NCBI GenBank assembly: GCA_029532415.1
Contig: JAQOTA010000053.1
Location: 6,386,001 to 6,450,000, forward strand
Source: Marasmius tenuissimus
Lineage: Eukaryota; Basidiomycota; Agaricomycetes; Agaricales; Marasmiaceae
DNA: 64,000 bases
Direction: 5' to 3'
Within the stretch, counting starts at the first letter, position 1, and each line of letters begins with the position of its first letter. Below the pieces are notes generated by a model. That model saw only the letters and a list, made by a program, of their open reading frames with translations, did no database searches and was not told the origin of the DNA. Positions 35,446 through 46,179 of this stretch are shown here, one piece after another. The translations under genes and the position numbers were made by a program.

Positions 35446-35840
35446 GCGACCATTATTACTTGATGATCACGCACAAACACTGCACTCGTTACCTACCATC
35501 TACGCTCTTTCAACTCAATGGTTATACCTTTTGTGGTTGTTGCTCGCTGGCTTGATCAATAACTACATGTACTTACTACTATCACTCCTCCTCCACTGCT
35601 TTGCCACAATCACTCCCCCCACCACTGTACATACTGTTAGCGTAAACAATCGTTGAACCATTGCCCTTTTTTATAATGAAAGAGACCCTTAGATCTTGTG
35701 GGTCATACATAGCACAGCTAGGGTGGTGTTGAGTGCTATTGCATTCCAGTGGATAATTGTGATGAGCACAAAGCAGGTAGAAACCTACCCATATATTGCT
35801 CTGATTGTGAGAAATTTTGGCGCCTATTAGAGACTAAGCA

Positions 35841-36209
35841 CCGGTTGTGATAGCCAGACACTTTTGCGGCTGTAGGTCAGTCATATCTGCTCAGAAGTAT
35901 TAGAAGATTGTTGTGAATACTTTTATACATCATATTGTGATGTTCTGATATATGGCTTAGCTTAGCAAACTATGCCTGAGGTGTGAGGGACGACTAAAGA
36001 TGTGGGATACGTGTGGGAATTAGCCTAGGCACCTGTAAGTACGCATGTGAAATTCCGCGGGGAAACCTGATTGCACATGCGCGGAAATCTTAGCAGCCGC
36101 GCGAAAAACCTGGAGTATGTGCGGGTCACACATGGAAAAGTTATAATATGGGGGGGACACCCAAGTTAGGTTGGAGGGGCATTTTATTTTTTTCCCATTT
36201 TAACACTCA
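35841..36209 (-). repeat. Right arm of inner element inverted repeat
   Basis: Complement of 32594-32966. It shows TpG/CpA where the left arm has CpG at several sites. Confidence 0.85.
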
Positions 36210-36501
36210 TACATGATAATTACCTGCAGATTTTTGTGTACATTCTCATACAAAAATCAAGGTAAATTCCAAGAATTGGATTTGTGGTTCCCCCGGCGCT
36301 CATTTCTGGTACACGCCCAGAATTTGCGTGCGGAAAAACTTTCAGTGTTGTAGATGAAGATAATAAGTACTGGGGCTCACAAATGAGTGTGGTGCAATGA
36401 GGATACCAGTGGAACGGACACAAACTGGGTGGAATTGCGGGGTTTGAAGCCAGGACTCTGGAGACACTAGTGTTGGCACCATCACCCTTCTAGGCTCCAG
36501 C

Positions 36502-38188
36502 ATGGCCAGGACAAAAAACAACAGTACAGCACAAACAGCCAGTCAACCCGAGAAGACAGCAAAGAAACAAAAGCCAATCAAAGAGAAGTCAAAGGGAAAA
36601 GAATCCGTTGCCACAGACTCAGTAAAGCGCCGCCCCGGCAGGCCTCGCAAAAATCCAAACCCACCTCCTGATACCAGCAGCGACACTATCAGAAAGAAAA
36701 ACGACCGCTTCTCACTCGTCTTCGAGCCAGCTCAAGCCCACTATCCGTATCCCAGGAAAGAAAAAACAAGGCCCTCCTGATCATGCAGACCAAGATGAGC
36801 CATGGGCTTCACAGCCGCATGATGGAAGCTCAGACGCAATGACACCTCCCCCAGAGATCCCGCAAGAGATGCTTGAAGCTCATGCTGCCGAGACACTCAT
36901 GTCACTTGGGCTCAGTAGACGTTGACGGTTTTCAGCCAACACTGACGGGTCTGTTATCTGGATGAGACAGATTCTGCTGACTCCGTCTGGGAAGTCCGGC
37001 AAGAAGCTCGTGCCCGTTTTGGAGATCAACATGAATCAGAAGATGACAGCGAAGAGATAGAACTCATGGAGGATGATGAAGAGAGTGATGGATCAGATAG
37101 ACCAGTTGGAAAGGACAAAGAAAATGAGGATGAGGATGATGAGAGCGAGGAAGAGGATCAAGGTATGTGATTCTCGAATCTCACTTCAAACTTGCTCTCC
37201 AAGTTACGTACATTATTACCCTCTAAACTGACCCTCATACCATCAGACCCGCCAGTGAATATCAAGTTCTTGATTCCAGTTGGGGAAGGTGTCAATGACT
37301 CCATTGTCCTTCCCTCTGACACAACGTACAAAAAGTTCACCAACAAAGTTTCCAATGTTCTCAATATTAGTGCAAAGAGGGAGATAGCAGCAATGAACAA
37401 GGGGAAGGGAAAGACTAAGGAGTTCTCAGTGCAGCTGAAGGATATGAGTGCGGGAACAGGTGGTGGTGGAAGCTCAAAGAAAGGCATTACCAGAGAAGAG
37501 AAGGCAAAGTCCCGAGGTGTAAAGCAGCGTGTACGTCTTCATTCAGTTTGAATCATTCCATCCGACATTTGTTGATGGTGACGGCTTTCTATAGAAACAT
37601 GAGGAACATGGAAGTGATAATGATGAGCCCCACGCCCAGACAATGTCAATGTCCCAGATCACTTCAAAACTTATGTTACTCAATACCTGCAAGAAACATG
37701 GTGGATACTGTGTTCAAACTACCGAGGACCATATACCTGTTGCACTCAGTGATATTTCAACATGGATGATGTATATTGTGTGCCATTTTGACTCATCCTT
37801 TCTACCTCCCTTGATCATGACCATCAATTCCCAGAAAAACAGATATCCCTCATACACAATTCCGCTGCCAAACATTCGCTTGATGGACGCGAAGCCAAAG
37901 CCTCGTGGTGAACTGACTGTACCAGTTACCTCTCCCCCAGCAGCACCTCCCTCTGCATCTCACACTCAGACACCACCCCTAGCGCCACCTCAAAATCAAG
38001 GTATTGTGCCGGAATCCACATCAGTACCTGTACACGGATTTGGCCCTTGGCAAGGTTATCTCCAACCGCCTCCACCACCTACATTTCCACCACCCTCGTC
38101 ATCATACTCCAATCCTTACGGCCCTGGAAGTTACTACTATCCACCACCACCTGCCTATCACTCATATTACACCAGGCTCCTCTCATGA
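36502..38188 (+). CDS. Transposon ORF2: AT-hook, acidic and proline-rich protein
   Basis: A series of open segments on the plus strand reads as one modular protein. It starts MARTKNNSTAQTASQPEKTA with Lys-rich repeats, then a perfect AT-hook, KRRPGRPRKNP (about 36620-36660), which binds the minor groove of AT-rich DNA. There follows a long acidic run (DDSEEIELMEDDEESDG, 37040-37160) and a folded-looking domain with NIKFLIPVGEGVNDSIVLPS and FTNKVSNVLNISAKREIAAM. The end is Pro-rich and Tyr-rich (PPPPPTFPPPSSSYSNPYGP). Introns are implied between segments; I could not fix all of them, and frame breaks may be real. Its place beside the transposase inside shared ends suggests it is the element's second gene, perhaps aiding DNA targeting (inference). 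Confidence 0.5.
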
Positions 38189-38258
38189 TAGATTTTGATA
38201 ATGTAGACAGTATACACTCAAGTTAACAATGCCTACTATAGTAAATTAAACTACTTAA

Positions 38259-40007
38259 TCAGAAATAACCACAATGTTTGAACCAGCCATGTGCATTCTC
38301 TTCTGTGCCTACAGTCCATACTGCCCTACCAAGAAAGAGATAAATGTCAAGGTCATCCTGATCTTCCATTGCAGCCTGCCCTATGTTTCCATTATTCTTG
38401 ATGTATGCTTTCATGGATGAGAACGTAAGCTCAATGGGGTTGAGATCAGGAGAATATGGCAGTAAGAAGAGGTACTTCATGCCTCTGTAGTTCATGCCAA
38501 TTTCATAGTCAGAGACATGAGTATTTCAGATAGGAAGGGACTTCGCACCTTTCTATGATCATCTCTAGAACTTCAGGGCATTTGTGTATGTGGCAGGTGT
38601 CCATTACAATGACTGAATTTGGTTGAGACCACGGATTCATGCACCCGAGGAGACCATTGATGAACTTGGCAAAATTTATGACATCAAAAGAAACCTCTAT
38701 GATGTCAACATTTATAACACCATCCAGGCTGAGGGCAGGAAGAATAGAGTATCTGATAACCTAATTCAACAAAATAATTGTCGAGCTAGTCATTAACATG
38801 TACTGTTTGCCTCGCACAAAAAATGTCTTCCGCACCGCTTTCTGGCCTCTTATTGCCCACGCTCGCCCTCTATATGTTATTCTACAGTCTACCACACTTT
38901 CATCAGCAAAAACCAGCTGCCGTGGTGAGAAGTCTCAGTCTGTTTCAAAGACAAACTGCCCCCGTTTGACTGTGCTTTGTTTTGCGGCCCGTTTTGTCAC
39001 CTATTGATAGGGTAGGGCATGGCTAGTGTCCTCTCAAGTTACTTCTTCAAGCAAGGGCGAGGTCCGAAGGTCGAGAGTCAAGGGTCAGGTGTCGAAGGTC
39101 AGAGGTCAAGTGTCAAGGGTCAAAGGTCAAGTGTCGAAGGTCAAGGGTCAAGGTGGGCTTTCACTGGTGTATTAACCAAGTTGTTAAGCTAAGGAAAGGT
39201 TGTATGTACATTGGGCTTATATACTGGAATCTGTCTAGGTCCAGAGTTGCTCTGAGTCACGCTGAGTCGCAGGCATGTGAGTCATTTGTAGTTGGACTGA
39301 GCCGTTGTGGGAGTGGCTGCAAATATCGTGTGAGTCATTGCGGCTGTTCATATGTTATGACTCGGGGTGGCATGTGGAGATGTCTGCTGGGCATGGTCTG
39401 GAGCTGTGGTCTGGATCCATAGCTCTGTGGAGTCATCTATAGAGATATTTGAATGAGTGGGAAAGGTGGTAAGAAAGGGGTGAGTTGGGCAGGGAAGGGC
39501 ATCTGTGTGGGCACTTGTTGGTGGGAGTAGGGGTAAATTGTAACACCTATGTTCTTAGAAGATTAGTGAGGCTCCCATTCAGACAGATATTGAGGTGCAC
39601 CTTCTTCATAGTATACCCGCAATGTCTGAGTGTCCTCCAAATCGTCGGAAGGGAGGTCTGTACTCCACATATGTGCTGCAACTCCTCCTGCAATTCCTCC
39701 AGATAGATGTCGCATGATGAGTTGACTCAGTCAAGAAGAAACTGTAAGAAGAGGTCAATGTCATCAAAAGAGGGATACAGCTCTTGCTTACCTCAACTTC
39801 ATGAGTTTGAAGATGTCGTGAGCGGCCTGCAAGCTTTGATTTTGGCCTTTTGACCTCGCCAGTTTGATTCCAATGTTCCAAAATTTGCCGTTGTGATGAC
39901 TCACTGACATCAGTAAAGAGTCGGATTTCCTCTGGAGGTCTGTTGCAGACACTCATCCGAGCAACGGTCCAACGTAGAGCATCAGGAATGGTGACACCTT
40001 TGGGCAT
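38259..40007 (-). pseudogene. Tc1/mariner-type (DDE_3, DD34E) transposase, decayed
   Basis: The N-terminal part (40007 to about 39620) has the helix-turn-helix form: DALRWTVARM, DVSESSQRQILEHWNQTGEV, then CDIYLEELQEEL and TIWRTLRHCGYTMKKV. The catalytic part (38966-38259) has RQLVFADESVVD (first Asp near 38903), SVIVMDTCHIHKCPE (second Asp near 38600) and LLPYSPDLNPIELTF (Glu near 38431). Two introns fit between these (about 38815-38755 and 38560-38490), leaving 34 residues between the second Asp and the Glu. The copy is damaged: there is an in-frame TGA just before CDIYLEEL, and about 39030-39600 no longer codes for the linker and is filled partly by a tandem repeat. Probably inactive. Confidence 0.78.
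39061..39153 (+). repeat. Imperfect GGTCAA-type short tandem repeat
   Basis: About a dozen imperfect copies of a 6-8 base word (GGTCAAG, GGTCGAG, TGTCGAAG) fill the region between the two halves of the transposase. Replication slippage is the likely origin. Confidence 0.75.
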
Positions 40008-40222
40008 TGTGAAGGGCAGAGAGCAAGGATGACAACCAACAATGACCCGCCTGATCGTTATCTTTCACGTCCAGCAGGTGGAAATTCCGGCATGCGAACC
40101 CGTTCTTGATTTTTGTACAAAAATGTTTGCAAAAATCCGCAGGTAATTATCATGTAGTTTCTGTGATTTTCAGACGAGTATGTAGCTAGGAAATAATTAT
40201 TTACTAGTGAGCTCAAAATGTG

Positions 40223-40275
40223 GACGTGTGAGCTCAGACGCGCGCGCGGCATTCTATTTTGCAAACGACAATAAT
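40223..40275 (-). repeat. Right terminal inverted repeat of outer element
   Basis: Complement of 32341-32393, ending GCAAACGACAATAAT. Confidence 0.85.
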
Positions 40276-40656
40276 CCTAAATGTCAGGTTAATACCCACT
40301 TCAGGTGGCGGATGTGATCCACCTGAAATTTGAATGAAATTTACATCAAAAAATTAATCGCTACTTTGGTGGAGCACATTAGCAGTGGGACAAATTTTGG
40401 TGCCCCACACCTGATTTCTACATAGAAATTGGACCTACAAATGCAGCCATTTTGTATGTGTTGGGGCTTATTTCCTTTTACACAAAACAATATTAATATG
40501 CACAAATATGCTCTAATGTATAAGTTATACATGACAGATCCGCCCTAGCCGTTTCAATATTGAATACCCCACGCCCAGGCATACAGCCAATTTAAGCTGG
40601 TCAGATAGATATTTGGTCATGGAAAACATTGGTCTCGTTTCAGAGACACCACCACC
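40276..40656. other. Intergenic region, promoter of 7TM gene E
   Basis: AT-rich. Contains short inverted words (CACTTCAGGTGG...CCACCTGAA, near 40297-40330) that could form a small hairpin. No coding exon. Confidence 0.4.
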
Positions 40657-42044
40657 ATGCCCTCAGGTCTACAGTCAGCTTCGCTTGCAGACGAGCAAGT
40701 CGAAACACTCAAGTTTCTCTGGGGGCTGACAATCGCGCAGTACCTCGTTCTCGGTTCGTTGTTCACTCAACTACATAAAGATGTCCCGTGATGGTGTGTC
40801 TCTAGGTGTTCAAGCAACCCTTTTTGTCATCACCGTGTACATCCTCACGTTCGTCGCTTTATCTACTTACCCTACGTTTATTTCCGCTAACTTCTTACAG
40901 CTCGCAGGGCCTTAGAGCCTCGAAAGCCAGAATTATCCTGCTGTGTATTGTTTTCGTCATGTTTGCGAACTCGCTCATAGCATACTCCATCTTATCCCAT
41001 GGCCACATGGAATTTCTGGAATCCTTGTCCGGAGATTCTACTCGAGAAGACGACGATACATCACTAAGGCTCACTATCGTCGCCAATTCATTGCTCAGAC
41101 TGAATGTACGCCCCTTTCGTACCCCCGAGCTATTGATTGTCTCACACAAGACTTAAGTTCCTTCTTAGCGACGTAACCGTCGTTTGGAGGGCTTGGGTAT
41201 TTTGGCCGAGGAATCGAGTTGTGCAAGGTGTACTTTCAGTCTGTTTTCTCGGAACAGTTGGTAAGACTTTGTTCTAGCTCGATCAGGATTGTATACTCAA
41301 TTATTTGTTCTGAAGGAACCATGCTCGCAGATAATATCCGAATCACAGTGTCCTTCTATGGTAAAGGACCCAAAGTTGGAGCTGGGGCTGGGGCTGTGAT
41401 GGTTTCCCTGCCACCGCTCGTGACGAACTTGGTAGCGACTGGATTGATTGGGTTGAAAACATGGTATGCTGTCATCAAGTTTTCCGGCGGATTTCATTCA
41501 GTGTAACAACTTATTGAGGACCTAAATCCGAGAGACTCGCCTATATACGGAGGAATCGGTCAAGGTCGACCAATCGACCTCAGTTGAGAAGGTCCTACTG
41601 CTATTCATCGAGTCTGGATTGCTTTACTCTGTGCTATGGGTAGGTTTGCGGTACTTTCTAAGGCTTCTTTCTCTCAGATCACTGTCTAATAGGTGTTCCT
41701 CCTGAGTAATAATTGTCAGAACGGATCTCGCAAGTGAAATCTCAACTATGGTGACTGGGATGTCCATCAGTCTCGCTGTTCGTTTCCTTCTCCATCGTTC
41801 ATATCTCTGCGCCTCAAGTTTATTGACCAATCTCCATTGGCAGGGGATCTACCCAATGCTCGTCATCATTCTCGTAGCGCTGAAGAAATCGTACGCAGAG
41901 ACCATGTTTGGCAGCCACATCACGCCAGTATCTCGTCCGATCGAGTTTGGTCACCCGGGAACCAAAACTTCGGCAGAGGGAGCTGCAATAAGAGCACTAG
42001 AAGACAGTTCACCGAGTCAGCAGGGGTCAAGTAGTGATTCATAG
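40657..42044 (+). CDS. Seven-transmembrane protein, agaricomycete family (gene E)
   Basis: Starts at ATG 40657. Exons join in phase through the first five helices: IAQYLVLGVQATLFVITVYI, ARIILLCIVFVMFANSLIAY, LNFLLSDVTVVWRAWVFWPR (the SDxxVVWRAW signature of this family after helix 3), VVQGVLSVCFLGTV and LVTNLVATGLIGLKTW. Further on come VEKVLLLFIESGLLYSVLW and QGIYPMLVIILVALKKSY, ending in a Ser-rich tail at 42044. The joint after KTW (41480-41545) did not resolve: stops lie between, so an intron is likely but its borders are unclear, or the gene has a small lesion there. Related in layout to gene F, and distinct from the tandem set A-D downstream. Membrane sensor role is inferred only. Confidence 0.6.
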
Positions 42045-42680
42045 AGCGGCCATATGTATACGTTTGACTGTTCCTTATGTATGATAGCCAATGACGGCTT
42101 ATGAGTGTTGCAGTGAGAAATGTCGAATCAGTCAGCCTGAAAGGCTCATCTAGATGCCTCCTGATCCGCTATACTTGTAGGTCTCTGCGGGTGTGTATTT
42201 GACGTACACGAGGGTCTAAGCCACGGGTCTCATGGCGTCGGCGTCGGCGTCGGGCATGCTTAGACTGGGAAATGTCAAAGACTCAGTGTTGCACCCTGAC
42301 CCAGGGTTCTCTGGTGTTCAAGAGTTCGTACATTGCCTCGATTGGCGTGCAAGGAAGACCAAAATAAAATTGTATAGCTAATGTTGGATAGTGACACAAG
42401 GAAGAAACTCACGAAGTGGTTAGCCTATTATGGCGGCGTTTGTCAAACCCCATTCTCTCCACGTGCGGCTGGTCACGACTCGCGTCGACTCATAACTTCA
42501 AAGGCACTCAGATGTCAGTGAGCTCAAAAGTTAAAACCGAGCATACGAGTGAAGGCACGGCATTATAGTACATTATATTAGTATGTAGCGTGTCTGAACA
42601 AGGGAAAGAGCATGTTACGGTATAAATCAAACACTCAGCTACATTTTATATGACGCGGGTTATTCCACACATATCACAAC
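42045..42680. other. Intergenic region between convergent 7TM genes E and A
   Basis: Includes a short perfect repeat of GGCGTC(G) at about 42235-42253. No coding exon supported. Confidence 0.45.
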
Positions 42681-44210
42681 TTAGACGTTTTCAAGCGGTG
42701 GACCCTTAACGTCACAACTCTCTTCACCGCCCGAGGTTTCTATATTCTTTTGAGTGGTGACCATGACCTAATAAATAGGGTTAAACTCCGTTTGGCCCAG
42801 CGATAACAACAAAAACATACCTGGAGTACGTGCGATTGATCGCTATCCTGCTGTGCAGTACTACTCAAGAATCTACTGACAGCAGGCGTAGTGAGCTCTG
42901 TACGAAGCTCGAGCGATGTGTGCTGTGGCTTTGGTCGTGTTCGTAGGAACGTGCTAAGGCTGAGGCGACCTAGTCGACGCGGCGGACGTGGCGACTGAGT
43001 ATTCTCGGTGGGATACTCAGACTGGGTGTCGGAATTGGCATTTGTGACCCAGAAGATGGCGATTGCATTGAGAACCACATCTGTCCCGCAAGATCCGAGA
43101 CAAACCCAACCAAGTTGACGACCGTGTTGAATTGTGAGGACGCCGATATTGACCTAGACAAGGGAATGATGCTTATTTAAAAAAAGGGGGGTCTGTGAGA
43201 TCGTCAACATACCGCAGAGGTCACCAAAGCAGCAACTGATGCACTATGGTGGTATCAATATCCCGTACGAGGGTCGACGAGCCTCACTTACACAAGTGTA
43301 CGAATCGCAACGCGCTTAATTCTCGGGTTTCCGATGTTGGAGCGGCAGATTGGCCAGAGGAATAAGCCGTTAAGGAAGACAGTGAGGTAACTGTGAAATT
43401 TTCCGAAGGAAAAGCCGTCAGCGACATCTGAACGAGGAGTGAGGAGATAGCTGTATCACGCACAGATCGTATATTAAGAGTGGGATCGAAGAGAAGGCTT
43501 TCAGTCCAATGACGCATGCACCATCGTCTCGCCAGAAGTGGATTTTGCCTGGGGAGGGGGGCAGGGGGCGTGAATGAGTACAAGGGTGGGACTATCGTCT
43601 TAATTGAAAGGCAATACCCACCCCGTATCATGAGGATGAGCACTACGAGATACCCGACCATAGTACCCAAGCAGACCAGGTAGACTGGAGAGCGAAATCG
43701 TCCGCCAACTGCTGTTATCGACCAGATTAAAAAGACTTTTTCGCCTGTAAAGAGAGTTCCAAACAAGTTCTGGGTGTCAATTGACTAATCACGTACTGAG
43801 GAAAAGGTATATCAGAATCTTCGAACTTGTGTAGAAAACAATACAGATAACAATGGCACCATGGCATGCTGCCTTTGTGGTCTCTAGTCCAACACCAAAG
43901 ATGAGCATTCCACCTATAGAGGGTTAGGGTTTATGTGTGATTAATTCCATTGGAATTCGTATATTCTAACTCACTGGAGAAAACAAACATCCATGAATCC
44001 ACAAAGATCATCAAAACAAGGAATCTTGGCCACTGCGATATCCAAGAGGTCAGGAGCCGCCGGGATATACAGTGAGCTAGGATTGTCAACCCTGAAGCAC
44101 GACGTGAGCGAAGCGCACATTCAAATCGCGAGTATGTTGAAATACGTACCGAGGAAATATATCAACGAGCTGAGCACTTGGAGTCTCACATCCGGAAATA
44201 GGGCGGGCAT
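42681..44210 (-). CDS. Seven-transmembrane protein, tandem array copy A
   Basis: ATG at 44210, TAA at 42681. The exons join through short introns. Helices in order: LQVLSSLIYFLGLTILAHCI, RFLVLMIFVDSWMFVFSS, GAIVICIVFYTSSKILIYLF, PVYLVCLGTMVGYLVVLILM, the HFWREDGACVIGL-type loop with the next helix, a sixth helix, and LGWVCLGSCGTDVVLNAIAI followed by FWVT. A Ser/Thr/Pro-rich tail holds GRLSLSTFLRTRPKPQ and a last exon VMVTTQKNIETSGGEES. Two acidic motifs, GEKVFLIWS and SCGTD, are fixed in all four copies. The WRED loop exon is altered here: part of the frame around 43550 reads poorly, so this copy may carry a small lesion. Function unknown; plasma membrane inferred. Confidence 0.68.
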
Positions 44211-45853
44211 CACACGAAAGGAGAAATGAGATATGGAAAGGGTTTTCTATGGACCGTGCCCCCAAGGTCTAGAGGTAGCGGAGGTGTATATACCCAAGGA
44301 TTGAGACGGAGGATTAAGGGATAAGATACTATGTATGCGGGGGGATATATACTACTTTCGTTAGGTATCCAAGCGATGTACACGCAGCTCGCTCATATCC
44401 AAACATGGCCAGGGGTATTCATATACAAGGGTTTTTGTAAATGAAATCTAAGGCGGCCGACAATTGCATCTCTTCGCCAAAGCACTCGAGCCACAAATCG
44501 GACGTTGGCTGTGAAATCGGTCGGGCAAACGTCAGTCATGAGCCCAGTGGAGACTGTTTCCCGAGCCATCTGACAACAGTTAGGTTCAGGCTAAACGTAG
44601 ATCCTGGGTTCCCGTCACTGTCCTTCAGTAGTTGGCAAGTAGAGTGCTTACTGGAAATAGAATGGTATACAATCCCGGAGGTCGGAGCATTGACAAGTGT
44701 CATTTAATCTTCGGTTCCCCTCCCTCAACCGGTTGGCTCCACGTGAAACATGATACTGAAGACCACCAGGCTTTTTTAGGACCCATGCGTTGACATCGGT
44801 CATTCACAACGCCCACACAAAATCCAGGGCGCCAAGCTCCGCCTAAGAAAAACATTTCTGCCGGTCATGGGCTACAGGGGTACCACTAGCACGACGGACC
44901 CCCACGTTGCCTCCACCTAAATCCCCGTCTTCTTTGCACCTTCATCTCAGCGCGAATTCCCGATGATGTAGGAAGGTGAGGTACCACGCATAAAGGAGGA
45001 GACTGAAAGAGGAAGGTACAATATCACTGATCATGAACGGCGAATTCGAGGAACCCTTTCCCAGGACGCAGGTGAGAACGATACCGATATAAGCCCGAGA
45101 AGTTGCAATAAGAGGATGGAGTCGCAAGATCTCCGGGAATAAGACTGGTCATGGCAACTTTGAGATGATGGGAAACGATAGAGTTAATGTTTGAAGGAGA
45201 TACTCGTTATACGATTGGTATTAAGAAGCGGGGTTGGTGGAGCCGCCGTTAGACGGGATGTTGAAAGAGGAGGTCAAAGAGCCCCAAGAGTATATGGGTA
45301 TAACGGATTGCGAGTAACAACGAAGCGGAATCTCCAAGGTGCATAGGTGCAGGATCGTTAGGTCTGCCACACCGTACTCTCGGATCACCCATAGAATACT
45401 CGCTATTATATGTAACCTACACTGGCGAATAAACACGGAAACAAAAAAAAAAAAAGGTGCATAGGCTGAAGCCTCGGATTTGCCTACTGAGAGGTGACTA
45501 TTCGATAACCACGTCGCATAAACTGGAAGAGGCGTAATTGAGGAGCAGCACACTGAAATTGTAAACCCAGATCGCGCCAGGAGACCGGTCCATCTCCTCG
45601 CAAATTTCATTGCTGAACCTGTTGTTACTTTTCAATCATGATGTCCACCAGCTTTGGCACCAAAATTTAGAGTGAGGTACCGATACCGCTCACTGAAACA
45701 AATGGGGGGAATGAGACTCCACCAGGGACAACAGGAATGATGGAAGTGAAGAAGAAAGAGGGATTATTGGTCTTGGTGGTCGCCATGTCAACGAGAAACA
45801 TTGAAGTTCAGTGGTTTAGCACTAATATGATCGTCGTAGAAGCACGGAACACG
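44211..45853. other. Duplicated spacer between copies A and B
   Basis: Shares landmarks with 48.4-49.3 kb (for example GACCCATGCGTTGACATCGG against GACCTGTGCGTTGACATGAG, and GATGGAAGTGAAGAAGAAAGAGGG in both). On the minus strand it contains short hydrophobic exons with plausible splice sites (AIWVYNFSVLLLNYASSS, SASLLLAIRYTHILLGLFDL, SFSLLLYAWYLTFLHHREFA), suggesting a second, decayed membrane-protein gene in each unit. I could not build an intact model. Confidence 0.4.
44287..44292 (-). promoter_or_regulatory. TATA box of copy A
   Basis: TATATA 77 bases upstream of the ATG at 44210. The same word precedes copies B, C and D. Confidence 0.6.
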
Positions 45854-46027
45854 TCAAAGCCTCCATTTCAGGAATACTGCCTCTTTCCGCAGATATTCTT
45901 CCGGATCGATCGTTTGACCGAGCTTCCAGCACAGAATGCCCCATTCAGGGTCCAAAACAAGCCCTTTGCCAATGTGCTCAATCGGCACCACGTGAACTTC
46001 GTCGCGACTCGTGAAGTACCGTTTACC
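45854..46027 (-). other. Orphan exon-like segment
   Basis: A 57-codon open frame with a good acceptor (TTGGTTTTAG) just upstream, reading GKRYFTSRDEVHVVPIEHIG, then LVLDPEWGILCW and DPEEYLRKEAVFLKWRL before a stop. The composition is strikingly protein-like, but I find no partner exon. It lies 150 bp beyond the stop of copy B. The plus strand is also open here (45737-46114), so the strand is not certain. Confidence 0.3.
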
Positions 46028-46179
46028 CTAAAACCAAGTCTTCGAATGAACATAGTGTGGTATCACCATACATATAGTATATGTATTATCAAGTCTTCGA
46101 GTAGCGTATCGTAGCTATAGGGTAAACATTCGGATACATATCGGCATGACTGGCGTCCTTTTTCCGTACTTATTATAAC

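Larger units (their letters stand above)
32594..36209. mobile_element. Inner DNA transposon with about 370 bp inverted repeats and TA target duplication
   Basis: Begins TGAGTGTTAAAATGGGAAAA at 32594 and ends with its complement at 36209. The two arms (about 32594-32966 and 35841-36209) align along their whole length, including landmarks such as CTAAGCTAAGC and GAGCAGATATGACTGACCTAC. The element is flanked by TA on both sides (32592-32593 and 36210-36211). It carries several open frames of unknown function but no recognisable transposase, so it is probably non-autonomous or has captured foreign DNA. The TA duplication suggests the Tc1/mariner group. It is inserted within the left end of the outer element. 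Confidence 0.82.
32341..40275. mobile_element. Outer DNA transposon with a decayed Tc1/mariner-type transposase and an AT-hook ORF
   Basis: The ends are inverted repeats of about 53 bp: 32341-32393 (starting ATTATTGTCGTTTGCAAAAT and containing a CGCGCGCG core) and its complement at 40223-40275. Further complementary sequence (ACATGATAATTACCTGC-GATTTTTG) occurs at about 36211-36240 and 40120-40160, showing that the left end was split by the inner element. Cargo: a DD34E transposase on the minus strand (40007-38259) and a plus-strand ORF2 (36502-38188). Total length is 7935 bp including the 3.6 kb inner element, so about 4.3 kb originally. I see no clean target duplication (flanks GCT and CCT), so the original TA duplication expected for this superfamily is lost or the termini are slightly misplaced. 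Confidence 0.8.

Noticed and set aside
39061..39153. CRISPR-like array
   Set aside because: Units are 6-8 bp and contiguous with no spacers; a simple tandem repeat in a eukaryotic transposon.
42235..42253. GGCGTC repeat as a functional site
   Set aside because: Only three units; a minor microsatellite.
45737..46114. 125-codon plus-strand open frame
   Set aside because: It overlaps the minus-strand exon-like segment, has no domain, and its start lies in spacer sequence shared by non-coding units. Kept only as a caveat on strand.
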